Assembly (NCBI GenBank): GCA_026415035.1
Contig: JAOAHX010000018.1
Span: 1-61,968, forward strand
Length of the DNA stretch: 61,968 nucleotides
Reading direction: 5' to 3'
From: Thermodesulfobacteriota bacterium
Lineage (GTDB): Bacteria; Desulfobacterota; BSN033; UBA1163
A program made the translations under genes and the position numbers. Positions 7,288 to 14,474 of the stretch are shown here, piece after piece (position 1 is the stretch's first letter; each line of letters opens with the position of its first letter). The notes beneath the pieces are model-generated. The model ran no database searches. It saw only the letters and a list, made by a program, of their open reading frames with translations, and was not told the DNA's origin.

Positions 7288-8637
7288 TCAACGGAGCTCC
7301 TGGACCTTCCTCACATATCGATCCGCATCGAATTTCCTCTTCAGGCCCTTGTCGTTCATGTACCTCACGGTCCCGAAGATGGGCCGTTCCGCCCAGGGGC
7401 GGTCGTGTTTCCCGAAGCACCAGGCCACGCCTGTGAACCCGTTGGGATCCCTCCCGTCCAGCTCATATCGGTTGTTAAGGTATAAGGCCGATCGGAAGGC
7501 CTCCTCAGGCGTCGGGCTCCACTCGAGGATCTTCTTCCCCCAGTACATCCTCATGTAGCCGTGCATCTTTCCGGTGAGGACCATCTCCCTCTGGGCCGCG
7601 TTCCAGTAAGGGTCGTGCGTCTTCGCCCTCTCAAGCTCTTCGAGGCTATAGAGATAGGGCCGTCTGTCCTTTCGATGGGACGAAAGGGTCTTCCTCGCCC
7701 ACTCTGGAATCGCCTCATAGGAATCGTACCTGAGGTTGTAGAAGACGAAGTTCATGCTCAACTCCCTCCGAACGATCAGCTCCTCGAGGTAGGCCTCGGC
7801 CCCGGGGCTTCTGACCTCCCTCACTTTTAGGGCGATCCTCAGGGGCGAGATCTGTCCGAAGTGGAGGTAGGGACTCATGTGGGAGAGGGCATCGCAGGTG
7901 GGATCGTTTCTCAATTCCGGGTAACGATCGAGCTTCCCCTCGATGAAGACCTTGAGAAGGCGATGGGCCTCGTGGGCCCCTCCCTGGAAAGAGGAGACCT
8001 TTTTCACGCTCCGATCGATGCGAAGCCTCCGGAGGGCCCCATCGAGATCGTCGAGCTCGAAGGAGTCGAATTCGAGCCCGAGGGAGGAGCACCGGGGTTC
8101 CCGGTTGGGGAGGGGGACCAAGAAGTAATCGAGTTTTTTAAGGATCTTGGGCCGAAGCGTCGCCGCCGCATACTCCTCTTTTGGGGAGGCCTCCTCCACC
8201 GGAACGATCACGTCGCTTTCGACCTGGATCAAGGGGCAGTCGACCCGCCTGGCCACCTCCTCCCTCCAGCCTCTCTGGATCCTAAGGTATCCCCGATCCA
8301 CCACCACGAGGGAGGCCTTTTTGGCCATCTCGACCGCTCCCTTTTCGGGTGAGATGTGCCGGATGACCATCCGGATCTTTCTCTCCTCGAGGGATCGCTT
8401 GGTCTCCCGCAGGCCTTCCAACATGAAGGCATAGTGCCTCTCGTTCGCCTCGGGAAAGCGATCGGTGATCCCGAAAAAGACGACCAGGGGTTGGTCGAGC
8501 TCGTCGGCCTTCGAGATGGCATATTCGAGGGCATGATTCTCCTCGGCCCTCTGGGAGGCCTGCATCCAGTAAAGGACGTATTGGCCTTTGCGAATCGGTC
8601 GGGCGTTGAGGGCCTTGAGTCTCTCCTTCTGGATCAT
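7288..8637 (-). CDS. phr: Class II deoxyribodipyrimidine (CPD) photolyase
   Basis: A 449-residue class II photolyase that repairs cyclobutane pyrimidine dimers with FADH- and light. The N-terminal Rossmann-like domain carries the class II hallmark VLYWMQASQRAEENHALEYAI. The helical FAD domain has LRNDPTCDALSHMSPYLHFGQISP, ELIVRRELSMNFVFYN, and the C-terminal MHGYMRMYWGKKILEW and YLNNRYELDGRDPNGFTGVAWCFGKHDRPWAERPIFG blocks that bind FAD and the lesion. Length is typical. It begins 4 nt after the tspO stop and is presumably co-transcribed. The presence of an intact photolyase implies that the organism meets light at least occasionally, an odd trait if it is the strict anaerobe the other genes suggest. 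Confidence 0.93.
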   Translation of the reverse strand: MIQKERLKALNARPIRKGQYVLYWMQASQRAEENHALEYAISKADELDQPLVVFFGITDRFPEANERHYAFMLEGLRETKRSLEERKIRMVIRHISPEKGAVEMAKKASLVVVDRGYLRIQRGWREEVARRVDCPLIQVESDVIVPVEEASPKEEYAAATLRPKILKKLDYFLVPLPNREPRCSSLGLEFDSFELDDLDGALRRLRIDRSVKKVSSFQGGAHEAHRLLKVFIEGKLDRYPELRNDPTCDALSHMSPYLHFGQISPLRIALKVREVRSPGAEAYLEELIVRRELSMNFVFYNLRYDSYEAIPEWARKTLSSHRKDRRPYLYSLEELERAKTHDPYWNAAQREMVLTGKMHGYMRMYWGKKILEWSPTPEEAFRSALYLNNRYELDGRDPNGFTGVAWCFGKHDRPWAERPIFGTVRYMNDKGLKRKFDADRYVRKVQELR

Positions 8638-8641
8638 TTCC

Positions 8642-9139
8642 CTAACGGTTTAAGATATAGAGGGCGTAATTGAGGACCGCTGCAAAACTGACCCAGAGGT
8701 GGTAAGGGAGCAAAAGGAACCCGGCCCACCTCGAAACTTGGAAGAAGAGGTAGATCGTCAGGAGAATGGCCGGCCACAAGAGGAGGATGTCGATGAGTCC
8801 GAGGAGGGGGGATCGGAGGCCAAAAAAGGCGATGGACCATAGCGTATTGAACCCCAATTGGACGAAGAAGAAGACCAAACCGGCCCGCGCCCGGGGATGA
8901 TCCTTCCTCTGCCAGACCAAAAAGAGGGATATCCCCATCATGACGAAAAGGCCGATCCAGACGGGGGTGAAGACCCAGTTGGGCGGGGTGAAGGGAGGCT
9001 TCTTCAGGGCCTCATACCAGGTGGGGATGGCGGGCGTGGTAAAGAGGGAGCCGATGAGGCCTGCCAGCTGGCAGAGGAGGAGGCTTGCGGCCAGTTTCCC
9101 CAAATCCTTTAGATCGATCCCTCGTTTAAATCCCTTCAG
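8642..9139 (-). CDS. tspO: TspO/MBR family tryptophan-rich sensory protein
   Basis: A small five-helix membrane protein. The signature WYEALKKPPFTPPNWVFTPVWIGLFVMMGISLFLVW, the FFVQLGFNTLWSIAFFG helix and the PYHLWVSFAAVLNYALYILNR end are diagnostic of TspO, which binds porphyrins and helps control tetrapyrrole or light and oxygen responses. The frame has no ATG close to the domain. An ATG at 9211 would overlap the NUDIX gene by 76 bases and add a charged tail. A CTG at 9139 overlaps the NUDIX stop as CTGA and has GGAAGG 7 nt upstream, so I favour it, without certainty. Its place next to the photolyase and the pigment-type genes fits a photo-oxidative role. Confidence 0.85.
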   Translation of the reverse strand: MKGFKRGIDLKDLGKLAASLLLCQLAGLIGSLFTTPAIPTWYEALKKPPFTPPNWVFTPVWIGLFVMMGISLFLVWQRKDHPRARAGLVFFFVQLGFNTLWSIAFFGLRSPLLGLIDILLLWPAILLTIYLFFQVSRWAGFLLLPYHLWVSFAAVLNYALYILNR

Positions 9140-9735
9140 GAAACACCTTCCTTTTCTGCAGTCGAAATCAGGTCCAAAAACTGCTTCAGGATGCGGGCCG
9201 TTGCGCCCCATATCGTATGGGGCCCGTACTGATAGGCCGGTACGATCTCCCGCCTTCCCATCCGGGTGATCTCCTGCTCGGTGAGGTTCTCCTTCTTGAG
9301 CAGGAAGGAGAGGGGGACCTCGATCAACTCCGCGATCTCGATGGCACTGGTCCGGAACGGGTAGGGATAGGGGAAGAGGCCGACAAAGGGCGTGACGATG
9401 AACTGGGTCACGGTCAGGATGTCGTCCAAGGTTCCAAGGATTTGGACATCCTCTTCACGAAGGCCGATCTCCTCGTAGGCCTCCCGGAGGGCGGTCTTCT
9501 CGAGACTCGCATCCTTTTCATCGACCATCCCGCCAGGGAAGGAGATCTCGCCCTTATGATATTTCACCAAGTCGGTTCTTTTGGTCAGCAGGAGATGGCA
9601 GGAGCCGTCTTTTTGGAACAGGGGCACGAGCACCGCGGCACGGGCATAATTAGGGGGATGATCGATGACCCTTCTCTCCCTCGAAGAGAGGACCTGGATG
9701 ATCCGGTCGATCGAAATCCTTTTTCGATCCTCCAT
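9136..9735 (-). CDS. NUDIX hydrolase, CoA pyrophosphatase-like (NudL type)
   Basis: A 199-residue NUDIX protein. The Nudix box is complete (GGMVDEKDASLEKTALREAYEEIGL: G-x5-E-x7-REAYEEIG) and is preceded by LLTKRTDLVKYHKGEISFPGG, the UPF0035/CoA-pyrophosphatase motif that marks NudL-like enzymes, which split CoA and CoA derivatives into phosphopantetheine and 3',5'-ADP. The late IWGATARILKQFL helix also fits this group. Start at the ATG of MEDRKRIS; no strong ribosome site is visible. The stop overlaps the inferred tspO start. Substrate preference is inferred from family only. Confidence 0.85.
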   Translation of the reverse strand: MEDRKRISIDRIIQVLSSRERRVIDHPPNYARAAVLVPLFQKDGSCHLLLTKRTDLVKYHKGEISFPGGMVDEKDASLEKTALREAYEEIGLREEDVQILGTLDDILTVTQFIVTPFVGLFPYPYPFRTSAIEIAELIEVPLSFLLKKENLTEQEITRMGRREIVPAYQYGPHTIWGATARILKQFLDLISTAEKEGVS

Positions 9736-9781
9736 CGCGAACCCGAGTCAGAGGGTCGATCTTAAGGGGGGCTCCTTGATC

Positions 9782-10348
9782 CTACAAGGCCCCCGCTTCT
9801 TTCAAGAATTCCTCAAGGGTCATGATCCTCAACAGGGGATAGAGGGCGAAGTCCCGATAAAGGTTGAGGCAACCCTCATGGATGGCCTGGCTCCGGCTGG
9901 CACAGCCATCCTCTAAGATGATAACCGAAAAGTCGTGGCAGAGCCCGTCCATGGCCGTCGTCAGGACGCAGCATTCCGTGGTGATCCCGGTGACGACGAT
10001 CGTGTCGATCCCCCAGGTGCGGAGGGTCTGATCGAGATCGGTCTTGAAGAAGGCGCTGAACCGCCTCTTCGGAAGGACCATGTCCGAAGGCTCGGGTTTC
10101 AGCTCGTCGATGACCTCGGCCTCTTCGGTCCCCCGAAGCGAGCGGGGCTTCATCCTCCCCTTGAAGATGAAGTCCTCTTTCAAGAAGCTGTCGCAGGCGA
10201 AGATGATGGGATAGCCCCTCGCCCTTCCTTCTTTTAACAACCTCTGAAGGGTGGGGATGATCTTTCGGGCCTCCTGGGTGATCGGAAGTCTCGATCCCTC
10301 TTGGAAGGTATCTTTCAGCATATCGACCACAACGATGGCAGGCTTCAT
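9782..10348 (-). CDS. Isochorismatase-family cysteine hydrolase
   Basis: A 188-residue alpha/beta hydrolase of the isochorismatase/nicotinamidase group. The catalytic triad can be placed: Asp9 (VVVDMLKDTF), a Lys in VLPKRRFSAF and a Cys in VTGITTECCVLTTAMD. The cis-peptide-forming TGI segment and the GCASRSQAIHEGCL helix are also typical. GGAGGGACC precedes the ATG by 6-7 nt. The metal and substrate residues are not distinctive enough to tell nicotinamidase from other amidohydrolases. It lies between tatD and the NUDIX gene in the same-direction run; if the NUDIX enzyme acts on cofactors this one might too, but that is speculation. Confidence 0.82.
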   Translation of the reverse strand: MKPAIVVVDMLKDTFQEGSRLPITQEARKIIPTLQRLLKEGRARGYPIIFACDSFLKEDFIFKGRMKPRSLRGTEEAEVIDELKPEPSDMVLPKRRFSAFFKTDLDQTLRTWGIDTIVVTGITTECCVLTTAMDGLCHDFSVIILEDGCASRSQAIHEGCLNLYRDFALYPLLRIMTLEEFLKEAGAL

Positions 10349-10367
10349 GAAAGGGTCCCTCCGCGGC

Positions 10368-11135
10368 TCATTTCACTCTGAAGACCTTTTTGGCGTTCTC
10401 CGTGGTGGCCTCGGCGACCTCCTCGAACGACACCCCTTTGATCGCCGCGATCTTCTCAGCGGTATAGCGAACATAACCGGGTTCGTTTCTCTTCCCCCGA
10501 AAGGGAACCGGCGTGAGGAAGGGGGCATCGGTCTCGATCAATAGGGAGTTCAGAGGAAGCTCCTTTACGAGCTCCTGGTAAGGGCCGCTGTTTTTGTAGG
10601 TGATGCTTCCGGGGATGGAGATGTAGAACCCCAGATCGATACAGGCTTTTGCCATCGCCCCGTCTCCCGAAAAACAGTGGATGACCCCTCCGTTCTCCCA
10701 GCCTTTTTCGGATTTCAAGATCTCGAGGGTCTCCCGATGGGCGTCTCGGTCGTGGATCACGATGGGAAGTTTGAACTCCCTCGCCAGGGCGATCTGCTCT
10801 CGAAAGCGTTCCACCTGCACCTCCCTGGGAGAACGGTTTCGGTAAAAGTCGAGGCCGATCTCTCCCAAGGCCTTCACCTTTTTGTGTCGACAGAGTCGCC
10901 GGAGGAGCGGATAGGTCCCTTCGTCGATCTCCCTGGCGTTATGGGGGTGGACGCCCAAGAGGGCATAGACGAATTCATGGGCCTCGGCAATCTGAAGAGT
11001 CCTTTCCCAGTCACCCCTCTCGGTTCCCACCGTGAAAATGTATCCGACGCCTTGGTCCTTCGCCCTTTGGAGCACTTCCTCCAAATCCTTCTCATACTCG
11101 GGCATCTCGAGGTGGGCATGAGAATCGATGAGCAT
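10368..11135 (-). CDS. tatD: TatD family metal-dependent DNase/hydrolase
   Basis: A 255-residue TIM-barrel metallohydrolase. All metal-binding landmarks are present: DSHAHLE near the N-terminus, GEIGLDFYR, VIHDRDAH, IHCFSGD and ETDAPFL. TatD/YcfH proteins are 3'-5' exonucleases or D-aminoacyl-tRNA deacylase-like enzymes. I start at the ATG of MLIDSHAH, the canonical family start. A GTG 21 nt upstream overlaps the preceding stop as GTGA and is the alternative. It lies directly after the PLD-type gene, so two putative nucleases follow each other in this operon. Confidence 0.9.
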   Translation of the reverse strand: MLIDSHAHLEMPEYEKDLEEVLQRAKDQGVGYIFTVGTERGDWERTLQIAEAHEFVYALLGVHPHNAREIDEGTYPLLRRLCRHKKVKALGEIGLDFYRNRSPREVQVERFREQIALAREFKLPIVIHDRDAHRETLEILKSEKGWENGGVIHCFSGDGAMAKACIDLGFYISIPGSITYKNSGPYQELVKELPLNSLLIETDAPFLTPVPFRGKRNEPGYVRYTAEKIAAIKGVSFEEVAEATTENAKKVFRVK

Positions 11136-11152
11136 CCTTAACCCCCGGTCCC

Positions 11153-11722
11153 TCACTCCCTCTTTTGGGAAGGACTGCCAGAGGCCTTGAGCTGATGGAA
11201 GTAATCGGTCAAGGCCCTGGCCACCTCTTTGGACTTGATCAGAACGGAGACTTCGTTATTGCTCGTGAGGGAAGAGAAGACCCAGTTGGTGCTGCCGACC
11301 AGGGCCCATTCTCCGTCGGCCACCAGAGCCTTTGCATGCATCGTTTTAAAGAGGGGGTCGTAAGTCACCTCCACGCCTCCCTCCGAGAGGATCTTTCCCG
11401 TCTGCCGGTTCCGTTTGGTCGTCCGATCGTCGCCCTCCCGGGCCTCCAGGACGACCTCGACCCTGACCCCCCGCTTCTTCGCCTCGATCAATTCTTTGAT
11501 CAGGAGATTGGAGGGGGTCTGGGGATACTTTTCATAATAGCCCATCTCGAACATCATGACCAACAGAGAGGACCTGGCCTCTCGGATCATTTTCCTCGCC
11601 ACCTCGAAATATTGGGCATCGGTCACCACCTGGACGTCCTCGGCGGGAAGGCCGAGGACCGGTGAAGCAAAGAAAGGGGCAATCAACCACAGGGTCAGTA
11701 AGGCAAGACGGCTTTTTCTCAT
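11153..11722 (-). CDS. Secreted single-HKD phospholipase D-like protein (Nuc/PLD nuclease type)
   Basis: A 189-residue protein with a clear signal peptide (MRKSRLALLTLWLIAPFFASPVLG). It has one PLD motif, MHAKALVADGEWALVGSTNW (H-x-K-x4-D), followed by SSLTSNNEVSVLI. Single-HKD proteins of this size act as dimers and include the Nuc endonuclease; a phospholipase role is possible too. I use the ATG that overlaps the sua5 stop by one base (TGATG); a GTG one codon earlier is equivalent. AGGAGAAGGA precedes it. It is probably periplasmic. It sits between sua5 and tatD in a tightly packed operon. Confidence 0.82.
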   Translation of the reverse strand: MRKSRLALLTLWLIAPFFASPVLGLPAEDVQVVTDAQYFEVARKMIREARSSLLVMMFEMGYYEKYPQTPSNLLIKELIEAKKRGVRVEVVLEAREGDDRTTKRNRQTGKILSEGGVEVTYDPLFKTMHAKALVADGEWALVGSTNWVFSSLTSNNEVSVLIKSKEVARALTDYFHQLKASGSPSQKRE

Positions 11723-12693
11723 CACGATCCTTCTCCTTTATGGCTTCCCCGGCGGAGCCGGTCCATGATCGCCCGTCCCAGACCGACCTCGGGAACGGGT
11801 TCCGCAAAGATCGCCTCCAGGCCGGACCTGTCGAGGCGCCGGAGGGCCGAAAAGAGGTTGGCCGCGGCCTCTCTCAAATCCCCCTTCTCCGAAAGGACCT
11901 CCACCGCGTCAAATCTCAAGGAGGGCCTGATCCGGTCGAAGGCGAGAAGGCCGATTCGCCTCCCCTCGTAACGGGCCACATCCGCCTCGGACCAATCGAG
12001 GAAGACCGGCGTCCGGGCCGCATAATGTTTAGAGAGCATCCCGGGGGCAAGAGGTCGATGGCCCTCAAAGGGGCCGATCTCCACCTGGCCGATCACCGAT
12101 TCGATCTCTTCGAGGGGAACTCCGCCCGGCCTCAAAAGACGGGGCCTCTCATCGACCAGGGAGATGATGGTCGACTCCACGCCCACCTCGCAGGGGCCTC
12201 CTTCCAGGATGAGATCGACCCGGTCCTCCAGTTGTTCACGGACATGTTCGGCGGTGGTGGGACTGACATAGCCAAAGGGATTGGCGCTGGGTGCAGCAAT
12301 GGGACAATCGGCGGCCTGGATGAGTTCGAGGGCCAAGGGATGCTTCGGCATGCGGATCGCCACCGTGGGAAGGCCACCCGTCACGATCTCGGGCACCTCC
12401 TCCCTTTTTTTGAGGACCAAAGTGAGGGGGCCGGGCCAGAACCGATCGATCAATCGCCGGGCAGGGGAGGGCAGCTCCATGGCGAGCCGATCAAGCTCGT
12501 TCAACCGGGCGATATGGACGATGAGGGGATCGAAAAGGGGCCGCTGTTTGACCTCAAAGATGCGGGCCACCGCCAAGGGGTTGAAGGCATCGGCTCCCAA
12601 TCCATACACCGTTTCCGTGGGAAAGGCCACGATGCCGCCCTGCCGGATGATCCGGGCAGCCTGATCGATCATTGGCTTCTCTTTTATCTCCAT
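11722..12693 (-). CDS. sua5: L-threonylcarbamoyladenylate synthase (Sua5 type)
   Basis: A 323-residue protein with the YrdC/TsaC domain (IVAFPTETVYGLGADAFNPLAVARIFEVKQRPLFDPLIVHI, the RFWPGPLTLVL block and PIAAPSANPFGYVSPT) followed by the smaller C-terminal Sua5 domain (PGMLSKHYAARTPVFL onward). It makes the threonylcarbamoyl-AMP used for t6A37 modification of ANN-decoding tRNAs. The two-domain length distinguishes it from short TsaC. Its ATG lies 9 nt inside the end of purK, so translation is probably coupled. The next gene starts at its stop codon. Confidence 0.93.
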   Translation of the reverse strand: MEIKEKPMIDQAARIIRQGGIVAFPTETVYGLGADAFNPLAVARIFEVKQRPLFDPLIVHIARLNELDRLAMELPSPARRLIDRFWPGPLTLVLKKREEVPEIVTGGLPTVAIRMPKHPLALELIQAADCPIAAPSANPFGYVSPTTAEHVREQLEDRVDLILEGGPCEVGVESTIISLVDERPRLLRPGGVPLEEIESVIGQVEIGPFEGHRPLAPGMLSKHYAARTPVFLDWSEADVARYEGRRIGLLAFDRIRPSLRFDAVEVLSEKGDLREAAANLFSALRRLDRSGLEAIFAEPVPEVGLGRAIMDRLRRGSHKGEGS

Positions 12694-13829
12694 CTCAACT
12701 TTTTATGGGCCGACAAAGCCCTTTCGATGGCCTCCTCCGCGCTTCCGGCCAGGGCGGTGAGGTGTCCCATCTTCCGTTTGGCCTTGGCCACCTTCTTGCC
12801 GTAGAGATGGAGTTTTACCTTGGGATCTCGAAGGGCCTCTTCCACACCGATGAGCTCATTGCCGTTTCCCTCTCCGAGGAGGTTGACCATGGCCACGGGA
12901 GAGAGAAGCTCGGTCGATCCGAGGGGGAGGTCGCAGATGGCCCTCAGGTGCTGTTCGAACTGGGAGGTCACGCAGGCGTCCAGGGTGTAGTGGCCGCAGT
13001 TGTGAACCCGGGGCGCGATCTCGTTGACCATCACCTTTCCATCCTCTAAGAGGAAGGTTTCGACGCAGAAGGTCCCAACGATCTGGAGGGCCTCGGCAAT
13101 CTTTACCGCAATCTCGATCAATCGGTCTTCCACGTCCCGACCGATCCGGGCCGGTACCGAAGAGAGGTGGAGGATATTCTCTCGATGGACGTTTTCGGCG
13201 ATGGGGAAGGTCACCACCTGGCCCGCCTTATTCCTGGAGCAGATGATGCCCAGCTCCTTCACAAAGGGGACGAACTTCTCCCAGACCAGCGCCTTCCCCT
13301 GGCTGAGCTCCTCCAACCGGTGAAAGGCTTCTTCGGCCTCTTGCTCGTTTTGGATGACGATCTGCCCTTTCCCATCATATCCGCCGAAGATCGTCTTCAG
13401 AACCGCAGGGAGCCCCACCGTCTCCCTTGCGACCTCCAGATCCTTAAGGGTCTCAATTTTACAAAAACCGGTCACAGGGATCTGATGGGAACGGAGGAAG
13501 TTCTTTTCCAGCAACCGGTTTTGAGTCACCTCCAACACCCGGCTCCCAGGAGAGACCTCTTTTCCTGCTTGCTCGAGGCCTTCCACCACCCGGACATGGA
13601 CGTTTTCAAACTCATAGGTGATGAGGTCGCAATGGCTGGCCAGTTCCTGGGCCGCCGCCAGATCATCGAAGGGGGCCTGGACCTGACCGTCCGCGACCTG
13701 ACCGCAGGGAGAGTCCGGCTCGGGATCGAGCGTCCAGATCCGGTAGCCCATCCGCTTGGCCTCCATGGCGAACATCCGGCCCAGCTGGCCGCCGCCCAGC
13801 ACGCCGATCGTCTTGGGAGGAAGTATCAT
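12684..13829 (-). CDS. purK: N5-carboxyaminoimidazole ribonucleotide synthase
   Basis: A 381-residue ATP-grasp enzyme of purine synthesis that carboxylates AIR to N5-CAIR with ATP and bicarbonate. Visible landmarks: GVLGGGQLGRMFAMEAKRMG at the N-terminus, LKTIFGGYDGKGQ, LVWEKFVPFVKELGIICSRN, and EIAPRVHNCGHYTLDACVTSQFEQHLRAI. Length is normal. It starts 7 nt after purE with GGATGA as ribosome site inside the purE end. purE and purK work in consecutive steps, so the pair forms the bacterial two-step AIR-to-CAIR route. Confidence 0.96.
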   Translation of the reverse strand: MILPPKTIGVLGGGQLGRMFAMEAKRMGYRIWTLDPEPDSPCGQVADGQVQAPFDDLAAAQELASHCDLITYEFENVHVRVVEGLEQAGKEVSPGSRVLEVTQNRLLEKNFLRSHQIPVTGFCKIETLKDLEVARETVGLPAVLKTIFGGYDGKGQIVIQNEQEAEEAFHRLEELSQGKALVWEKFVPFVKELGIICSRNKAGQVVTFPIAENVHRENILHLSSVPARIGRDVEDRLIEIAVKIAEALQIVGTFCVETFLLEDGKVMVNEIAPRVHNCGHYTLDACVTSQFEQHLRAICDLPLGSTELLSPVAMVNLLGEGNGNELIGVEEALRDPKVKLHLYGKKVAKAKRKMGHLTALAGSAEEAIERALSAHKKLRWR

Positions 13830-13836
13830 CTCTCGT

Positions 13837-14328
13837 TCATCCTTTAATGCGACTGTTTTCCAGAACAGCCTTGGTCATATTTTCCATATAGGTTTTTAAT
13901 TTCTCTGCGATATCGGGATGCTTGATGCCGAGGATCCTTGCCGCCAGAAGCCCGGCGTTGTGGGCGCCTGCCGTTCCGATGGCCACGGTGGCCACGGGAA
14001 TGCCTGCGGGCATCTGGACGATGGAGAGCAGGGAGTCCAGGCCTTTCAAGGCCTTCGATTCGATGGGAACGCCGATGACGGGCAACGTCGTTTTCGAAGC
14101 GGTCATCCCCGGAAGATGGGCCGCTCCTCCCGCGCCCGCGATGATCACCTCGAGCCCTCGGTCCCTTGCCGTCTCGGCATATTCGAACATCCAGTCCGGG
14201 GTTCGGTGGGCCGAGACGATGCGCATCTCGTAAGGGATGCCTAACTCGTCGAGGATTTTGGAAGCTTCTCCCATCGTCTCCAGATCGGACCGACTTCCCA
14301 TGATGATGCCCACCAGAGGCCTCTCCAT
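13837..14328 (-). CDS. purE: N5-carboxyaminoimidazole ribonucleotide mutase (class I PurE)
   Basis: A 163-residue class I PurE that converts N5-CAIR to CAIR. Motifs: [56 protein letters not shown] and [25 protein letters not shown]. The start at MERPLVG has an excellent GGAGGAG site 5 nt upstream; an in-frame ATG 42 nt earlier is less likely. It is the first gene of the long minus-strand run that reaches down toward the photolyase region; a terminator separates it from the P-type ATPase gene upstream. Confidence 0.96.
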   Translation of the reverse strand: MERPLVGIIMGSRSDLETMGEASKILDELGIPYEMRIVSAHRTPDWMFEYAETARDRGLEVIIAGAGGAAHLPGMTASKTTLPVIGVPIESKALKGLDSLLSIVQMPAGIPVATVAIGTAGAHNAGLLAARILGIKHPDIAEKLKTYMENMTKAVLENSRIKG

Positions 14329-14416
14329 AAGCTCCTCCGTCTTTGCGATTCTTCTCGTTCGATTTTTCAACCTCCCCCTTATCTTAAGAAATTTCCTTCC
14401 CTTTCACAAGAGAACC

Positions 14417-14451
14417 AAAAAGCCCTCTCCAGGGCGACAGAGAGGGCTTTT
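14417..14451 (-). terminator. Rho-independent terminator (bidirectional hairpin)
   Basis: A perfect 12-bp inverted repeat (AAAAGCCCTCTC and GAGAGGGCTTTT) with an 11-nt loop. On the minus strand the stem is followed directly by T-rich sequence, so it should end transcription of the P-type ATPase gene before purE. Its A/T flanks would also work on the plus strand. Confidence 0.88.
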
Positions 14452-14474
14452 GGGCCGGCTCGAACCGATCGGGT

